This document shows, one piece after another, positions 1 through 7,690 of a stretch of DNA of 48,813 nt; the stretch's first letter is position 1, and every line of letters starts with the position of its first letter. The notes under the pieces were generated by a model. It was not told where the DNA came from. It saw only the letters and a list, made by a program, of their open reading frames with translations, and made no database searches. The stretch is from Pseudohaliea sp964438205 (GTDB lineage Bacteria > Pseudomonadota > Gammaproteobacteria > Pseudomonadales > Halieaceae): contig CAYTJQ010000022.1 of NCBI GenBank assembly GCA_964438205.1, forward strand, positions 1-48,813, in the 5' to 3' direction. The position numbers and the translations under genes were made by a program.

Positions 1-53
1 GGACCGTGCGAGGCAGGACGCCGAGCCCGAGCCGCCATGGATGGCGAATTGGC

Positions 54-66
54 GTGTCCGGGACAC
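54..66. repeat. 13-bp perfect palindrome upstream of lon
   Basis: The bases read GTGTCC-G-GGACAC, two perfect 6-bp arms around one base, about 90 bp upstream of the heat-shock promoter. It could be an operator or the base of a small hairpin. The rest of positions 1-154 shows no convincing coding signal. Confidence 0.35.
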
Positions 67-154
67 CCCCTCCCGCCGCGACGCGGCAATGTGGCACTGT
101 CCAAGCGTGGAGCTCGGACCGACCATGGCCATGAAATGAGAGCCCCAGTGCCTG

Positions 155-182
155 CTTGAATAAGCGCAGAAAACCCCCACAT
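155..182 (+). promoter_or_regulatory. sigma32-type heat-shock promoter of lon
   Basis: CTTGAA at 155-160 is followed by a 14-bp spacer and then CCCCAC at 175-180 (continuing AT at 181-182). The sigma32 (RpoH) consensus is CTTGAA, 11-16 bp, CCCCAT, so 11 of 12 hexamer bases match with allowed spacing. The lon ATG lies about 30 bp downstream. lon is a classical RpoH target in gammaproteobacteria, so position, sequence and gene agree. Confidence 0.8.
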
Positions 183-210
183 CCAGGGCTTTCGGCGAGT
201 GGATGGCGGT

Positions 211-2622
211 ATGAACGACGAGCAGGGAGCGAAGGCGGGGCAGGGGAGCCAGGCGGCGCCGGCGGTGGCCGATGAAGTGCTGCCGGATACCCTCTACCTG
301 ATGCCCGTGCCGAACCGGCCCTTTTTTCCCGGACAGGTGCAGCCCGTGGCGATCAACCCCGAGGAGTGGGGGGAGACGCTGAAGGCCGTGGGCCGCAGCG
401 GCAGCGGTGTGGTCGGGCTGGCGTTCGTGCCCGGGGTGGCGCCCGGCGACGTCGAGCAGCGGCAGTTCCCGGAACTGGGGTGCGCCGTGCGCCTGCACAA
501 GCCGCAGTCCATGGCCGATAACCCGGCGCACTTCCTGGCGCAGGGGCTCAAGCGCTTCCGTATCGTGCGCTGGCTCACCGACGAGGCGCCCTGGCTGGTA
601 CAGGTCGAGTACCCGCGCAGCCAGGGGGACCGGGAGAGCGACGAGATCAAGGCCTACGCCATGGCCCTGATCAAGGCGATCAAGGAACTGCTGCCGCTGA
701 ACCCGCTGTACAGCGAAGAGCTCAAGCAGTACCTCGCCAACTTCAACCCGAACCAGCCGAGCCTGCTCGCGGATTTCTCCGCGGCGCTGACCACCGCGTC
801 CGGGGAGGACCTGCAGGAAATCCTCGAGACGCTGCCGCTGCAGTCGCGCATGGAGAAGGTACTGGGGCTGCTGCGGCGTGAGCGCGAGGTGGCGGAGCTG
901 CAGGGCAGGATCAGCGAGCAGGTCAACGAGAAGGTCACCAAGCAGCAGCGGGAGTTCTTCCTGCGCGAGCAGCTCAAGGTCATCCAGAAGGAACTCGGCA
1001 TTTCCAAGGACGATCGCACCTCCGACGCGGAGCTGTTCCGCGAGCGGCTGGCTGCACTGCACCCGCCGGAGCCGGTGGCGCAGCGCATCGAGGACGAGCT
1101 GCACAAGCTGGGGGTGCTCGAGACCGGGTCGCCGGAATACGGCGTGACCCGCAACTACCTCGACTGGGCGACCAGCGTCCCCTGGGGCGTGTATTCCGAG
1201 GACCAGCTGGACCTCGGCCATGCGCAGCAGGTGCTCGACGCGGAGCACGACGGGCTCGAGGACGTGAAGGCGCGGATTCTCGAATTCCTTGCCGTGGGCG
1301 CCTTCCGCGGTCGCATCGCCGGCTCCATCCTGCTGCTCGTGGGTCCGCCGGGGGTGGGCAAGACCAGCATCGGCCGCTCCGTGGCCGAGGCGCTGGGGCG
1401 CGAGTTCTACCGCTTCAGCCTGGGCGGTATGCGCGACGAGGCGGAGATCAAGGGGCACCGGCGCACGTACATCGGCGCCATGCCCGGCAAGTTCGTGCAG
1501 GCGCTGAAGGAGGTGAAGGTCGCCAACCCGGTGATCATGCTCGACGAGATCGACAAGATCGGCGCCTCCTACCAGGGCGACCCGGCGTCGGCGCTGCTGG
1601 AGGTGCTGGACCCGGAGCAGAACACGGCGTTCCTGGACCACTACCTGGACCTGCGCGTCGACCTGTCACAGGTGCTGTTCATCTGTACCGCCAACCAGCT
1701 CGATACGATCCCGGGGCCGCTGCTGGACCGCATGGAGGTGCTGCGCCTCGCGGGCTACGTGGCCGAGGAGAAGCTGGCGATCGCGAAGCACCACCTGTGG
1801 CCGAAGCAGCTGGAGCGCCACGGCCTGCCGCCGGAGCAGCTGAAAATCAACGACGCCGCGCTCAAGGTCGTGATCGAGTCCTACTGCCGCGAGGCGGGGG
1901 TACGCAACCTCGAGAAGCAGCTGGCGCGCATCATGCGCAAGAGCATCCGCAAGCTCATGGACGGTGATCGCAAGGCGAAGCTGCGCGTGGGCAAGAAGGA
2001 TATCGAGGACCTGCTGGGCAAGCCCGCGTATACCCAGGAGCGCCCGCAGCGCGGCGTCGGCGTGGCCACGGGGCTGGCCTGGACGGCCATGGGCGGGGCG
2101 ACGCTGGCGATCGAGTCGTCCCAGGTGCACACGCTCAACCGCGGCTTCAAGCTCACCGGCAAGCTCGGCGACGTGATGAAGGAGTCGGCGGAGATTGCCT
2201 ACAGCTACGTGGTCGCCCATCTCAAGGACTATGGCGGTGACCGCGATTTCTTCGACATGGCCATGGTCCACCTGCACGTGCCGGAAGGGGCGACGCCGAA
2301 GGACGGCCCGAGCGCGGGTATCACCATGGCGACGGCGCTGGTGTCCCTGGCGCGGCGCGAGCGGATCCGGCGCCCGCTGGCCATGACCGGCGAGCTGACG
2401 CTCACGGGCCAGGTGCTGGCGGTGGGGGGCATCCGCGAGAAGGTCATCGCCGCGCGGCGCAGCCGCATCTTCGAGGTGATCCTGCCGCAGGCGAACAAGC
2501 GCGACTACGAGGAGTTGCCGGACTACCTGCGCGAGGGCATGACCGCCCACTTCGCGCGCAGCTTCCGCGAGGTGTTCGAGTACGTGTTCTCCGGGCACCG
2601 CAGGGACGGCGCCCTGCACTGA
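211..2622 (+). CDS. lon: ATP-dependent Lon protease
   Basis: This is a full-length Lon of 803 aa that degrades misfolded and regulatory proteins in the cytoplasm as a ring-shaped AAA+ serine protease. Its order is the N-terminal substrate domain (about residues 25-230), a long helical linker (about 240-310), the AAA+ module with Walker A GPPGVGKT at 378-385 and Walker B VIMLDEID at 441-448, and the protease domain with catalytic Ser701 in DGPSAG and Lys744 in REKVIAA. Both catalytic residues are present. A GTG at 199 is in frame, but ATG 211 gives the normal Lon N-terminus and is preferred. Transcription is probably heat-inducible from the sigma32-like promoter at 155-182. The gene is convergent with the next one, with a 9-bp gap. 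Confidence 0.97.
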   Translation: MNDEQGAKAGQGSQAAPAVADEVLPDTLYLMPVPNRPFFPGQVQPVAINPEEWGETLKAVGRSGSGVVGLAFVPGVAPGDVEQRQFPELGCAVRLHKPQSMADNPAHFLAQGLKRFRIVRWLTDEAPWLVQVEYPRSQGDRESDEIKAYAMALIKAIKELLPLNPLYSEELKQYLANFNPNQPSLLADFSAALTTASGEDLQEILETLPLQSRMEKVLGLLRREREVAELQGRISEQVNEKVTKQQREFFLREQLKVIQKELGISKDDRTSDAELFRERLAALHPPEPVAQRIEDELHKLGVLETGSPEYGVTRNYLDWATSVPWGVYSEDQLDLGHAQQVLDAEHDGLEDVKARILEFLAVGAFRGRIAGSILLLVGPPGVGKTSIGRSVAEALGREFYRFSLGGMRDEAEIKGHRRTYIGAMPGKFVQALKEVKVANPVIMLDEIDKIGASYQGDPASALLEVLDPEQNTAFLDHYLDLRVDLSQVLFICTANQLDTIPGPLLDRMEVLRLAGYVAEEKLAIAKHHLWPKQLERHGLPPEQLKINDAALKVVIESYCREAGVRNLEKQLARIMRKSIRKLMDGDRKAKLRVGKKDIEDLLGKPAYTQERPQRGVGVATGLAWTAMGGATLAIESSQVHTLNRGFKLTGKLGDVMKESAEIAYSYVVAHLKDYGGDRDFFDMAMVHLHVPEGATPKDGPSAGITMATALVSLARRERIRRPLAMTGELTLTGQVLAVGGIREKVIAARRSRIFEVILPQANKRDYEELPDYLREGMTAHFARSFREVFEYVFSGHRRDGALH

Positions 2623-2631
2623 CAGGTGTGA

Positions 2632-3363
2632 TCAGGGGCGCAGGGCGTGCGGGAGCATCTCCGCGTAGATCGCCTCGGCCTCTTCGCACAGGGCTTCGTA
2701 CTGCGCCGGCAGCGGCGGGGGCGGGGCGTCAGGCTCCGGGGGCGCGAAGCCCGTGGAGGCCTCCACGGCGGCGTACCAGTGCGGTGCCCAGACGCCGTCG
2801 CTGTCCCGCGGGCCCGCGGGCCAGGCCAGCATGCACTCGCTGAAGGCGATGCCCACGCGCTCGCAGAGCTGGCGCAGGACACCCGCCGGGTTCCGCAACG
2901 TGAGCGCCGAGTCGATCACCGGCGGCACCGTGCCCAGGCGCTCGCGCACCCGGCGGAAGAGGGCGATCTGCTGCGGGAAGCCGACCTCCGCCAGGCTGAA
3001 GTCCGGGCGGATGCGGGCATAGGAGGCGAGGATCCGCCGCGGCTCGCGGATCAGGAAGCAGTTCTCGAGGCCGTCGGTGAAGGCGAGGTCCATGGACGGC
3101 AGCAGGTGCTGGGTCATGTGCTTCTGGTAGAACACGCTGGCATCGCCGCGCTCGGCGTGGACGAGGTCCTCGGCGACCAGGCGCCAGTCCGTGGGCTGGC
3201 TGGCGATGATCGCCTCCCGCGCCGGGTGCTCGAGCCCGGTCTCGGCCAGGTAGGCGGCGTAGAAAGGCTCGTCGACCACGGCGCAGTCGGGCCGGTTCTC
3301 GAAGGCCCGCATCATGGCCGTGCTGATGTTGCGCGGCCCGGACCACATGGCGATACGGCGCAC
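2632..3363 (-). CDS. sulfotransferase-like P-loop protein paired with an aminotransferase
   Basis: The 243-aa product begins with a sulfotransferase-type P-loop (WSGPRNIST, residues 7-15), followed by a conserved VVDEPFYAAYL segment. This resembles cytosolic P-loop sulfotransferase family proteins that bind PAPS or a related nucleotide. The GTG start at 3363 lies 5 bp after the stop of the upstream aminotransferase gene and follows a purine-rich stretch. A longer in-frame ATG at 3423 would overlap that gene by 55 bp and is less likely; an internal ATG at 3348 is also possible. The tight spacing implies co-transcription and translational coupling. From memory, plant branched-chain aminotransferase-like proteins fuse the same two domains, which suggests a joint role, but the substrate is unknown. 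Confidence 0.75.
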   Translation of the reverse strand: MRRIAMWSGPRNISTAMMRAFENRPDCAVVDEPFYAAYLAETGLEHPAREAIIASQPTDWRLVAEDLVHAERGDASVFYQKHMTQHLLPSMDLAFTDGLENCFLIREPRRILASYARIRPDFSLAEVGFPQQIALFRRVRERLGTVPPVIDSALTLRNPAGVLRQLCERVGIAFSECMLAWPAGPRDSDGVWAPHWYAAVEASTGFAPPEPDAPPPPLPAQYEALCEEAEAIYAEMLPHALRP

Positions 3364-3368
3364 GGGGT

Positions 3369-4322
3369 TCAGCCCTGCCGCGGGTGACTGGCCCCCGGAC
3401 CCTCGATATAGCGCTGTACCCATGCCCGGTAACCCTGGCGCAGCCGGTTAATGACGGGGCGTTCAACGCTGCCCTCACCGCCACCATCACCGATGCGGCG
3501 GCCGTCGACCTCGCGCACGGGCACCAGGCCGGCGAAGGTCCCGGTGACGAAGGCCTCCTGCGCGTTGTAGACGTCGTTCAGGGTGAAGTTCTTCTCCCGT
3601 GCCGGGATGCCGAGCTCGCCGGCGATCTGCAGTACCTTCTCCCGGGTGATGCCGTCGAGGCAGTAGTCCCCGGTCGATGTCCAGAGCTCGCCCCGGCGCA
3701 CGATGAAGAAGTGCGTGCTGTTGCAGGTGGCCACGAAGCCGTGGGGATCGAGCATCAGCGCTTCGTCGTGACCGGCCTTGGCGGCCTGGATGCAGGCGGT
3801 GATGCAGTTCAGCTTGGAGTGCGTGTTCAGCGTCGGGTCCTGCACGTCGGAGTAGCCCCGGCGCACGTGCACGGTGAACAGGCGCACGCCGCGGTCCACG
3901 GTCTCCGGCAGCGGGTCCTTGTACTCGGGGATGATCACCACCGTCGGCGGTGTCACGGTCATGCGCGGGTCCTGGTACGGCGTGGCCTTGACGCCCCGGG
4001 AGACCATCAGGCGGATGTGCACCCCGTCGTGCATGGCATTGGCGGCGAGCAACGCGTAGAGCCGGCGGGTGAGGGCGTCGCGGTTGAAGTCCGGTTCGAA
4101 GTCCAGGGTCTTCATCCCCTCGAACAGTCGCTCCAGGTGGCGCTCGAGGAACAGCACGGTGCCGCGCTCCACGCGCAGGCCTTCCCAGACCCCGTCGCCG
4201 AGGATGAAGCCCGAGTCGAAGACGGAGACCTTCGCCTCCGCCCGCGGCACCAGCTCGCCGCCCACGTCGATGAGGATCTCGGCGTTGCGGGGGTCATCGA
4301 CGTACTCGTGCGTGCCTTTCAT
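3369..4322 (-). CDS. class IV (branched-chain/D-amino-acid-type) aminotransferase
   Basis: The 317-aa protein is a fold-type IV PLP enzyme. Visible are an N-terminal SGFILGDGVWEGLR segment (37-50), the presumed PLP lysine K170 in NTHSKLN, and a glycine-containing phosphate-binding stretch (CLDGITREKV, 221-230). The motif that normally reads G-x-x-x-E-x-x-x-x-N-x-F here reads G195 F V A T C N S T H F F. The cofactor-contacting Glu is therefore replaced by Thr199 and the Asn by His204, so specificity or even reaction type may differ from IlvE. ATG 4322 is preceded by CCCGGAGAC at good distance; an in-frame extension to 4460 reads through the promoter region and is rejected. It is the first gene of a two-gene unit with the sulfotransferase-like gene. 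Confidence 0.85.
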   Translation of the reverse strand: MKGTHEYVDDPRNAEILIDVGGELVPRAEAKVSVFDSGFILGDGVWEGLRVERGTVLFLERHLERLFEGMKTLDFEPDFNRDALTRRLYALLAANAMHDGVHIRLMVSRGVKATPYQDPRMTVTPPTVVIIPEYKDPLPETVDRGVRLFTVHVRRGYSDVQDPTLNTHSKLNCITACIQAAKAGHDEALMLDPHGFVATCNSTHFFIVRRGELWTSTGDYCLDGITREKVLQIAGELGIPAREKNFTLNDVYNAQEAFVTGTFAGLVPVREVDGRRIGDGGGEGSVERPVINRLRQGYRAWVQRYIEGPGASHPRQG

Positions 4323-4376
4323 GGGCGGGTCTCCGGGCGTGGAAGGTGGGGGGTATCGGGGGTGTAAAAAGCGGCG

Positions 4377-4406
4377 ATTATCAACCCTCGCCAGCGCCGC
4401 TGCCAA
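4377..4406 (-). promoter_or_regulatory. sigma70-type promoter for the aminotransferase operon
   Basis: Read on the minus strand, TTGGCA (4406-4401) is separated by 18 bp from GATAAT (4382-4377). Each hexamer matches 5 of 6 consensus bases. The predicted start of transcription near 4370 leaves a leader of about 48 nt before ATG 4322. It lies in the divergent spacer shared with cmoA. Confidence 0.6.
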
Positions 4407-4468
4407 GGGGAGCGCGCGGCACGATGGTGGTACGATGGCGCCACGCATTGCGAAGACCACCGAGGACA

Positions 4469-5203
4469 GTGAGCGACGCCCGCGACAGGCTCTTTGCCGA
4501 CCCCCTCGGGGCCACGGCGCCCTTCACCTTCGACAGCGAGGTCGCCCGGGTTTTCCCGGACATGATCCGCCGCTCGGTGCCCGGCTACCCGACCGTCGTC
4601 GCGCTGTCCGGACTGCTCGCGGCGCGCTTCGCTACCGCCGGCAGCACCCTCTACGACCTCGGCTGCTCGCTCGGTGCCTCGACGCTGGCCATGCGTCAGC
4701 ACATCGAGGCAGACGGCTGCCGCATCGTCGCGGTGGACAACTCCCCGGCCATGCTCGAGCGCTGCCGCGCGGTGGTCGACGCCGATGCGCGCCCCACCCC
4801 GGTGGAGCTCTGCGAGGCCGATATCCGCGAGGTGCCCATCGAGGACGCCTCGATGGTCGTGCTCAACTACACGCTGCAGTTCATCCCGGTGGCCGACCGG
4901 GAGCCGCTGCTCGCGCGCATCGCCGCGGGGCTGCGCCCCGGCGGGGTGCTCGTGCTGTCGGAGAAGGTCACCTTCGCGGACCCGGCCCTGGACGCGCTGA
5001 ACATCGACCTCCACCACCAGTTCAAGCGCGCCAACGGTTACTCGGACCTCGAAGTGGCGCAGAAGCGCAGCGCGCTCGAGAACGTGCTTCTGCCCGAGAC
5101 CCTCGACGTGCACCGGGCGCGCTGCCGCGCCGCCGGCTTCGCTTCCTGCGATGTCTGGTTCCAGTGCTTCAACTTCGCGTCGCTCATCGCCCTCAAGTCG
5201 TGA
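4469..5203 (+). CDS. cmoA: carboxy-S-adenosyl-L-methionine synthase CmoA
   Basis: CmoA converts SAM and prephenate to carboxy-SAM, the donor used by CmoB to make 5-carboxymethoxyuridine at tRNA wobble U34. The 244-aa protein carries the class I methyltransferase motif YDLGCSLGA (62-70), VAVDNSPAM (87-95), the ASMVVLNYTLQF block, HHQFKRANGYSDLE and WFQCFNF, all typical of CmoA. Conserved similarity begins at VSDARDRLF, so the GTG at 4469 is chosen. GAGGA sits only 2-3 bases before it, so the ribosome site is unusually close. An upstream in-frame GTG (4346) would add 41 residues of untypical sequence. cmoB follows 28 bp downstream. Confidence 0.95.
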   Translation: MSDARDRLFADPLGATAPFTFDSEVARVFPDMIRRSVPGYPTVVALSGLLAARFATAGSTLYDLGCSLGASTLAMRQHIEADGCRIVAVDNSPAMLERCRAVVDADARPTPVELCEADIREVPIEDASMVVLNYTLQFIPVADREPLLARIAAGLRPGGVLVLSEKVTFADPALDALNIDLHHQFKRANGYSDLEVAQKRSALENVLLPETLDVHRARCRAAGFASCDVWFQCFNFASLIALKS

Positions 5204-5236
5204 ACGCCTCGAGCCGTGAACCCTGCAAGCCGTGAA
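5189..5236 (+). repeat. 16-bp near-tandem repeat spanning the cmoA stop and cmoB start
   Basis: Three 16-bp units end in GTGAA at 5200, 5216 and 5232. The variable parts are similar (gccctcaagtc, cgcctcgagcc, ccctgcaagcc). The first unit contains the last codons and TGA of cmoA; the last supplies the GTG start of cmoB. Because 16 is not a multiple of 3, the three TGAs fall in three different frames. Confidence 0.7.
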
Positions 5237-6203
5237 GCTTGACGCGCTGGCCAGGCGTTGGGCCGATGGCCCGCTCGCGGCCTGGGCACCCCTGCTGGAA
5301 AAGCAGGTGGCCGAGCGGCTCTCGCCGGCGCGCCACGGCGACCTGCCGCGCTGGCAGGCGGCGCTCGACGCGCTCCCGGAGATCGAGGTGGGCGCGGTGC
5401 ACCTGGACCGGGCCCGTGTCGGCGCGGAGGCGGCTGCGCCCCTGGCGCCGGCGCAGCGGGAGGCGCTCTGCGCGGCGCTGCAGGGGCTGCACCCCTGGCG
5501 CAAGGGGCCCTACGAGCTGTTCGGGCTGCACATCGACACGGAATGGCGCTCGGACTGGAAGTGGGACCGGCTCGCCGGTGCCATCGCGCCGCTCGCCGGC
5601 CGGCGGGTGCTGGACGTGGGCTGCGGCAACGGCTACCACTGCTGGCGCATGCGCGGCGCCGGTGCCGCGGAGGTCGTCGGCGTCGACCCGAGCCCGCTCT
5701 TCGTGCTGCAGTTCCGGGCCCTGGACTACTATCTACGCGACAGCGCCGTGAACGTGCTGCCTCTGCCCCTGGAGGCGGTGCCGCGGCCGCTGCGGGCCTT
5801 CGACACGGTGTTCTCCATGGGCGTTCTCTACCACCGCCGCTCGCCCCTGGACCATCTCCTGGCCCTGCGCGACTGCCTGCGCCCCGGCGGGGAGCTGGTA
5901 CTGGAGACGCTGGTCATCGAGGGCGGGGCGGGGATGACGCTGGTGCCGCGCGGGCGCTACGCGCGCATGGGCAACGTCTGGTTCCTGCCGAGCTGCGCGA
6001 CGCTGCTCGAGTGGCTGGCGAAGGTGACGTTTCGCGACGCGCGGGTCGTGGATGTCGCGGTGACGAGCAAAGCGGAACAGCGCAGTACGGCGTGGATGCG
6101 CTTTCAGTCGCTGGCCGATTTTCTCGACCCGGAGGACCCGGGCCGGACGATCGAAGGCTACCCGGCGCCGCGCCGGGCGGTGGTGATCGCGAACGCTCCC
6201 TGA
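5232..6203 (+). CDS. cmoB: tRNA U34 carboxymethyltransferase CmoB
   Basis: CmoB transfers the carboxymethyl group of carboxy-SAM onto 5-hydroxyuridine 34 of tRNA. The 323-aa sequence has the diagnostic HPWRKGPYELFGLHIDTEW stretch continuing to WKW (87-111), the SAM-fold motif VLDVGCGNGYH (126-136), VDPSPLFVLQF, SMGVLYHRRSPLDHL and the C-terminal WMRFQSLADFLDP block. Length equals that of E. coli CmoB. The start is GTG 5232, the last copy of the 16-bp repeat; there is no clear Shine-Dalgarno sequence, so coupling to cmoA translation is plausible. Together with cmoA it forms the complete cmo5U pathway known from gammaproteobacteria. Confidence 0.95.
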   Translation: MKLDALARRWADGPLAAWAPLLEKQVAERLSPARHGDLPRWQAALDALPEIEVGAVHLDRARVGAEAAAPLAPAQREALCAALQGLHPWRKGPYELFGLHIDTEWRSDWKWDRLAGAIAPLAGRRVLDVGCGNGYHCWRMRGAGAAEVVGVDPSPLFVLQFRALDYYLRDSAVNVLPLPLEAVPRPLRAFDTVFSMGVLYHRRSPLDHLLALRDCLRPGGELVLETLVIEGGAGMTLVPRGRYARMGNVWFLPSCATLLEWLAKVTFRDARVVDVAVTSKAEQRSTAWMRFQSLADFLDPEDPGRTIEGYPAPRRAVVIANAP

Positions 6204-6216
6204 AGCCCCACGGGAT

Positions 6217-6435
6217 TCAGTTGGCGCTGCGGATGGCGAGGGTCTCGTCTTTTGCGCGGCGACGCTTGACCTTCGCCTGCAGGCCGGCGAAGTGGCCGTC
6301 GCACTCGGCGACTTCCTCGCGCTTGCCGCCGCGGCGGAACTTGATGCTCTTCAGGAAGGCGACCAGGCTCTTGCGATTCTCTTCGCCGGCCTGTGCCCCT
6401 CGCTTAGCGTTTTTCTGGGGTGCTTCGTCAGTCAT
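6217..6435 (-). CDS. small Lys/Arg-rich hypothetical protein
   Basis: A 72-aa ORF starting MTDEAPQKNAKRG, strongly charged and rich in Lys and Arg, with a central LVAFLKSIKFRRGGKREEVAECD segment and no membrane helix. I do not recognise a family. It lies convergent to cmoB with a 13-bp gap. An in-frame GTG at 6450 would add five residues. No clear Shine-Dalgarno sequence is visible before either start. The basic character would suit nucleic-acid binding, but that is only inference. It could also be a spurious ORF, though the codon third positions look coding-like. Confidence 0.5.
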   Translation of the reverse strand: MTDEAPQKNAKRGAQAGEENRKSLVAFLKSIKFRRGGKREEVAECDGHFAGLQAKVKRRRAKDETLAIRSAN

Positions 6436-6572
6436 GGTTCGAAACTTCACAGTAGGTATTCAAAAGGAACTGTAGCGCAGTCAAGGGAATAGCTCGCGTA
6501 AAAACTGCGCAGCGTTACTGTGAAATTGTGACAGTGTGCGCCGCCGAGGGTTCCTCGCGGGTTGGAAAACCT

Positions 6573-7499
6573 TCAGCAGGCGCGCAGGAAGGCCTCGATG
6601 GCGGCCCGCTCGGGCACACTGTCCTGCGCCCCGGGGCGCTGGACGGACAGGGCGGCACCCGCCTGGGCGAAAGGGATCGCCCCGGTGAGGTCCCGGCCTT
6701 CGGCGAGGGCGGCCACCAGGCAGCCGTTGAAGACATCTCCGGCGGCGGTGCTGTCCACGGCAGTGACCTCGAAGGCGGGAAAGGCCCGCTGCCCGCCGCC
6801 GGCCGCCGCTGCCGAGAGAAACACCCCGCGGGCACCCCGGGTCAGCAGCACCGTGGCGACGCCCTGGCCATGCAGCGCATCGGCGGCGGCCGCGGCGCTC
6901 GCGTCGTCGCTGACCGCGATGCCGGTGAGGTGTTCCGCCTCGCTCTCGTTCGGGGTGAGGATGTCCACCAGGGCCAGGAGTTCCCCGGGTAGGGGCTGCG
7001 CAGGCGCCGGGTTGAGCACCGTGCGGCAGCCGGCTTCCCGGGCCTTGCCCAGCGCGGCCTCCACCGTGGCCAGGGGTGTTTCGAGCTGCAGGAGCACGAG
7101 GTTGCCGGGAAGGAAGTGTTCCCCGGCGGCCGCGAGGTCCCCGGGAACGAGGCGGGCATTGGCCCCCGGCGCCACGGCGATGCAGTTTTCCCCGCGCGCG
7201 TCGACGAGAATCTGGGCGACGCCCGAGGGGCTGTCCGCATCGATGATGCAGGGCCCGGTGTCGATGCCCGCCGCGCCGAGGCCGGTCAGGGCGCGGCGCC
7301 CGAAATCGTCGTCCCCGACGCGGCCGAGGAAGGTCACCGCGCCGCCGGCCCGGGCGGCGGCCAGGGCCTGGTTCGCACCCTTGCCGCCGCCGTTGATCGC
7401 GAACTCGCCGCCCAGGACCGTCTCCCCGGGCCGCGGCAGCGCCGGCACCCGGATGACCATGTCGGTGTTCGATGAGCCGATGACGAGAATGCGCGACAC
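6573..7499 (-). CDS. rbsK: ribokinase (PfkB family)
   Basis: Cytosolic ATP-dependent kinase expected to phosphorylate D-ribose to ribose 5-phosphate. The 308-aa sequence has the N-terminal PfkB signature with the NGGGKGANQA motif (36-45), an NxxE motif (NESEAEH), and the anion-hole/catalytic segment DSTAAGDVFNG with catalytic Asp255, the same number as in E. coli RbsK. The start is GTG 7499, seven bases after a strong GGAGG. It stands alone, without ribose transporter or rbsD neighbours, and is divergent from the aminotransferase gene at 7691. Ribose is the best guess; other nucleoside or sugar PfkB substrates are possible. Confidence 0.9.
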   Translation of the reverse strand: MSRILVIGSSNTDMVIRVPALPRPGETVLGGEFAINGGGKGANQALAAARAGGAVTFLGRVGDDDFGRRALTGLGAAGIDTGPCIIDADSPSGVAQILVDARGENCIAVAPGANARLVPGDLAAAGEHFLPGNLVLLQLETPLATVEAALGKAREAGCRTVLNPAPAQPLPGELLALVDILTPNESEAEHLTGIAVSDDASAAAAADALHGQGVATVLLTRGARGVFLSAAAAGGGQRAFPAFEVTAVDSTAAGDVFNGCLVAALAEGRDLTGAIPFAQAGAALSVQRPGAQDSVPERAAIEAFLRAC

Positions 7500-7636
7500 G
7501 GGAAACCTCCGGGGCAGGGGGCGGCGCTGGGCAGGCGTCGCCGGAGTACGCTATTCTTCGCTGCGAATTCCCGGGGCGCAATCCCGCGCTGCCTCCGGCC
7601 CGCCTCCGGTGTCCGTCACGGCCTCGACCGGGCCCC

Positions 7637-7678
7637 GGCCAGACACTCGCCAGATGCCTGCCAGGCACAGGCCAGACA
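7637..7678. promoter_or_regulatory. repeat-rich leader with palindrome upstream of the 7691 aminotransferase
   Basis: GGCCAGACA occurs twice in direct orientation (7637-7645 and 7670-7678). Between them is the 13-bp palindrome TGCCTG-C-CAGGCA (7655-7667). The 18-mer at 7649-7666 recurs with one mismatch at 29353-29370 upstream of a TonB-dependent receptor. The element ends about 12 bp before the start codon, so it would lie in the leader or overlap the promoter. An operator is plausible but unproven. Confidence 0.45.
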
Positions 7679-7690
7679 AAGGAAGCTGAC

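Noticed and set aside
1..159. Open frames on both strands at the left edge, e.g. a plus-strand frame ending at TGA 157-159 and a minus-strand frame running off the window.
   Set aside because: Both have mixed, untypical codon third positions for this GC-rich genome, no recognisable protein features, and the plus frame ends inside the sigma32 -35 box.
199..210. GTG at 199 as the lon start.
   Set aside because: It adds four residues with no better ribosome site; ATG 211 fits the family start.
1666..2619. Long minus-strand open frame antisense to lon (about 317 codons), and similar antisense frames under most genes here.
   Set aside because: Strong GC bias in the third codon position leaves few stops in other frames; the translations are low-complexity Arg/Ala/His-rich and match no family.
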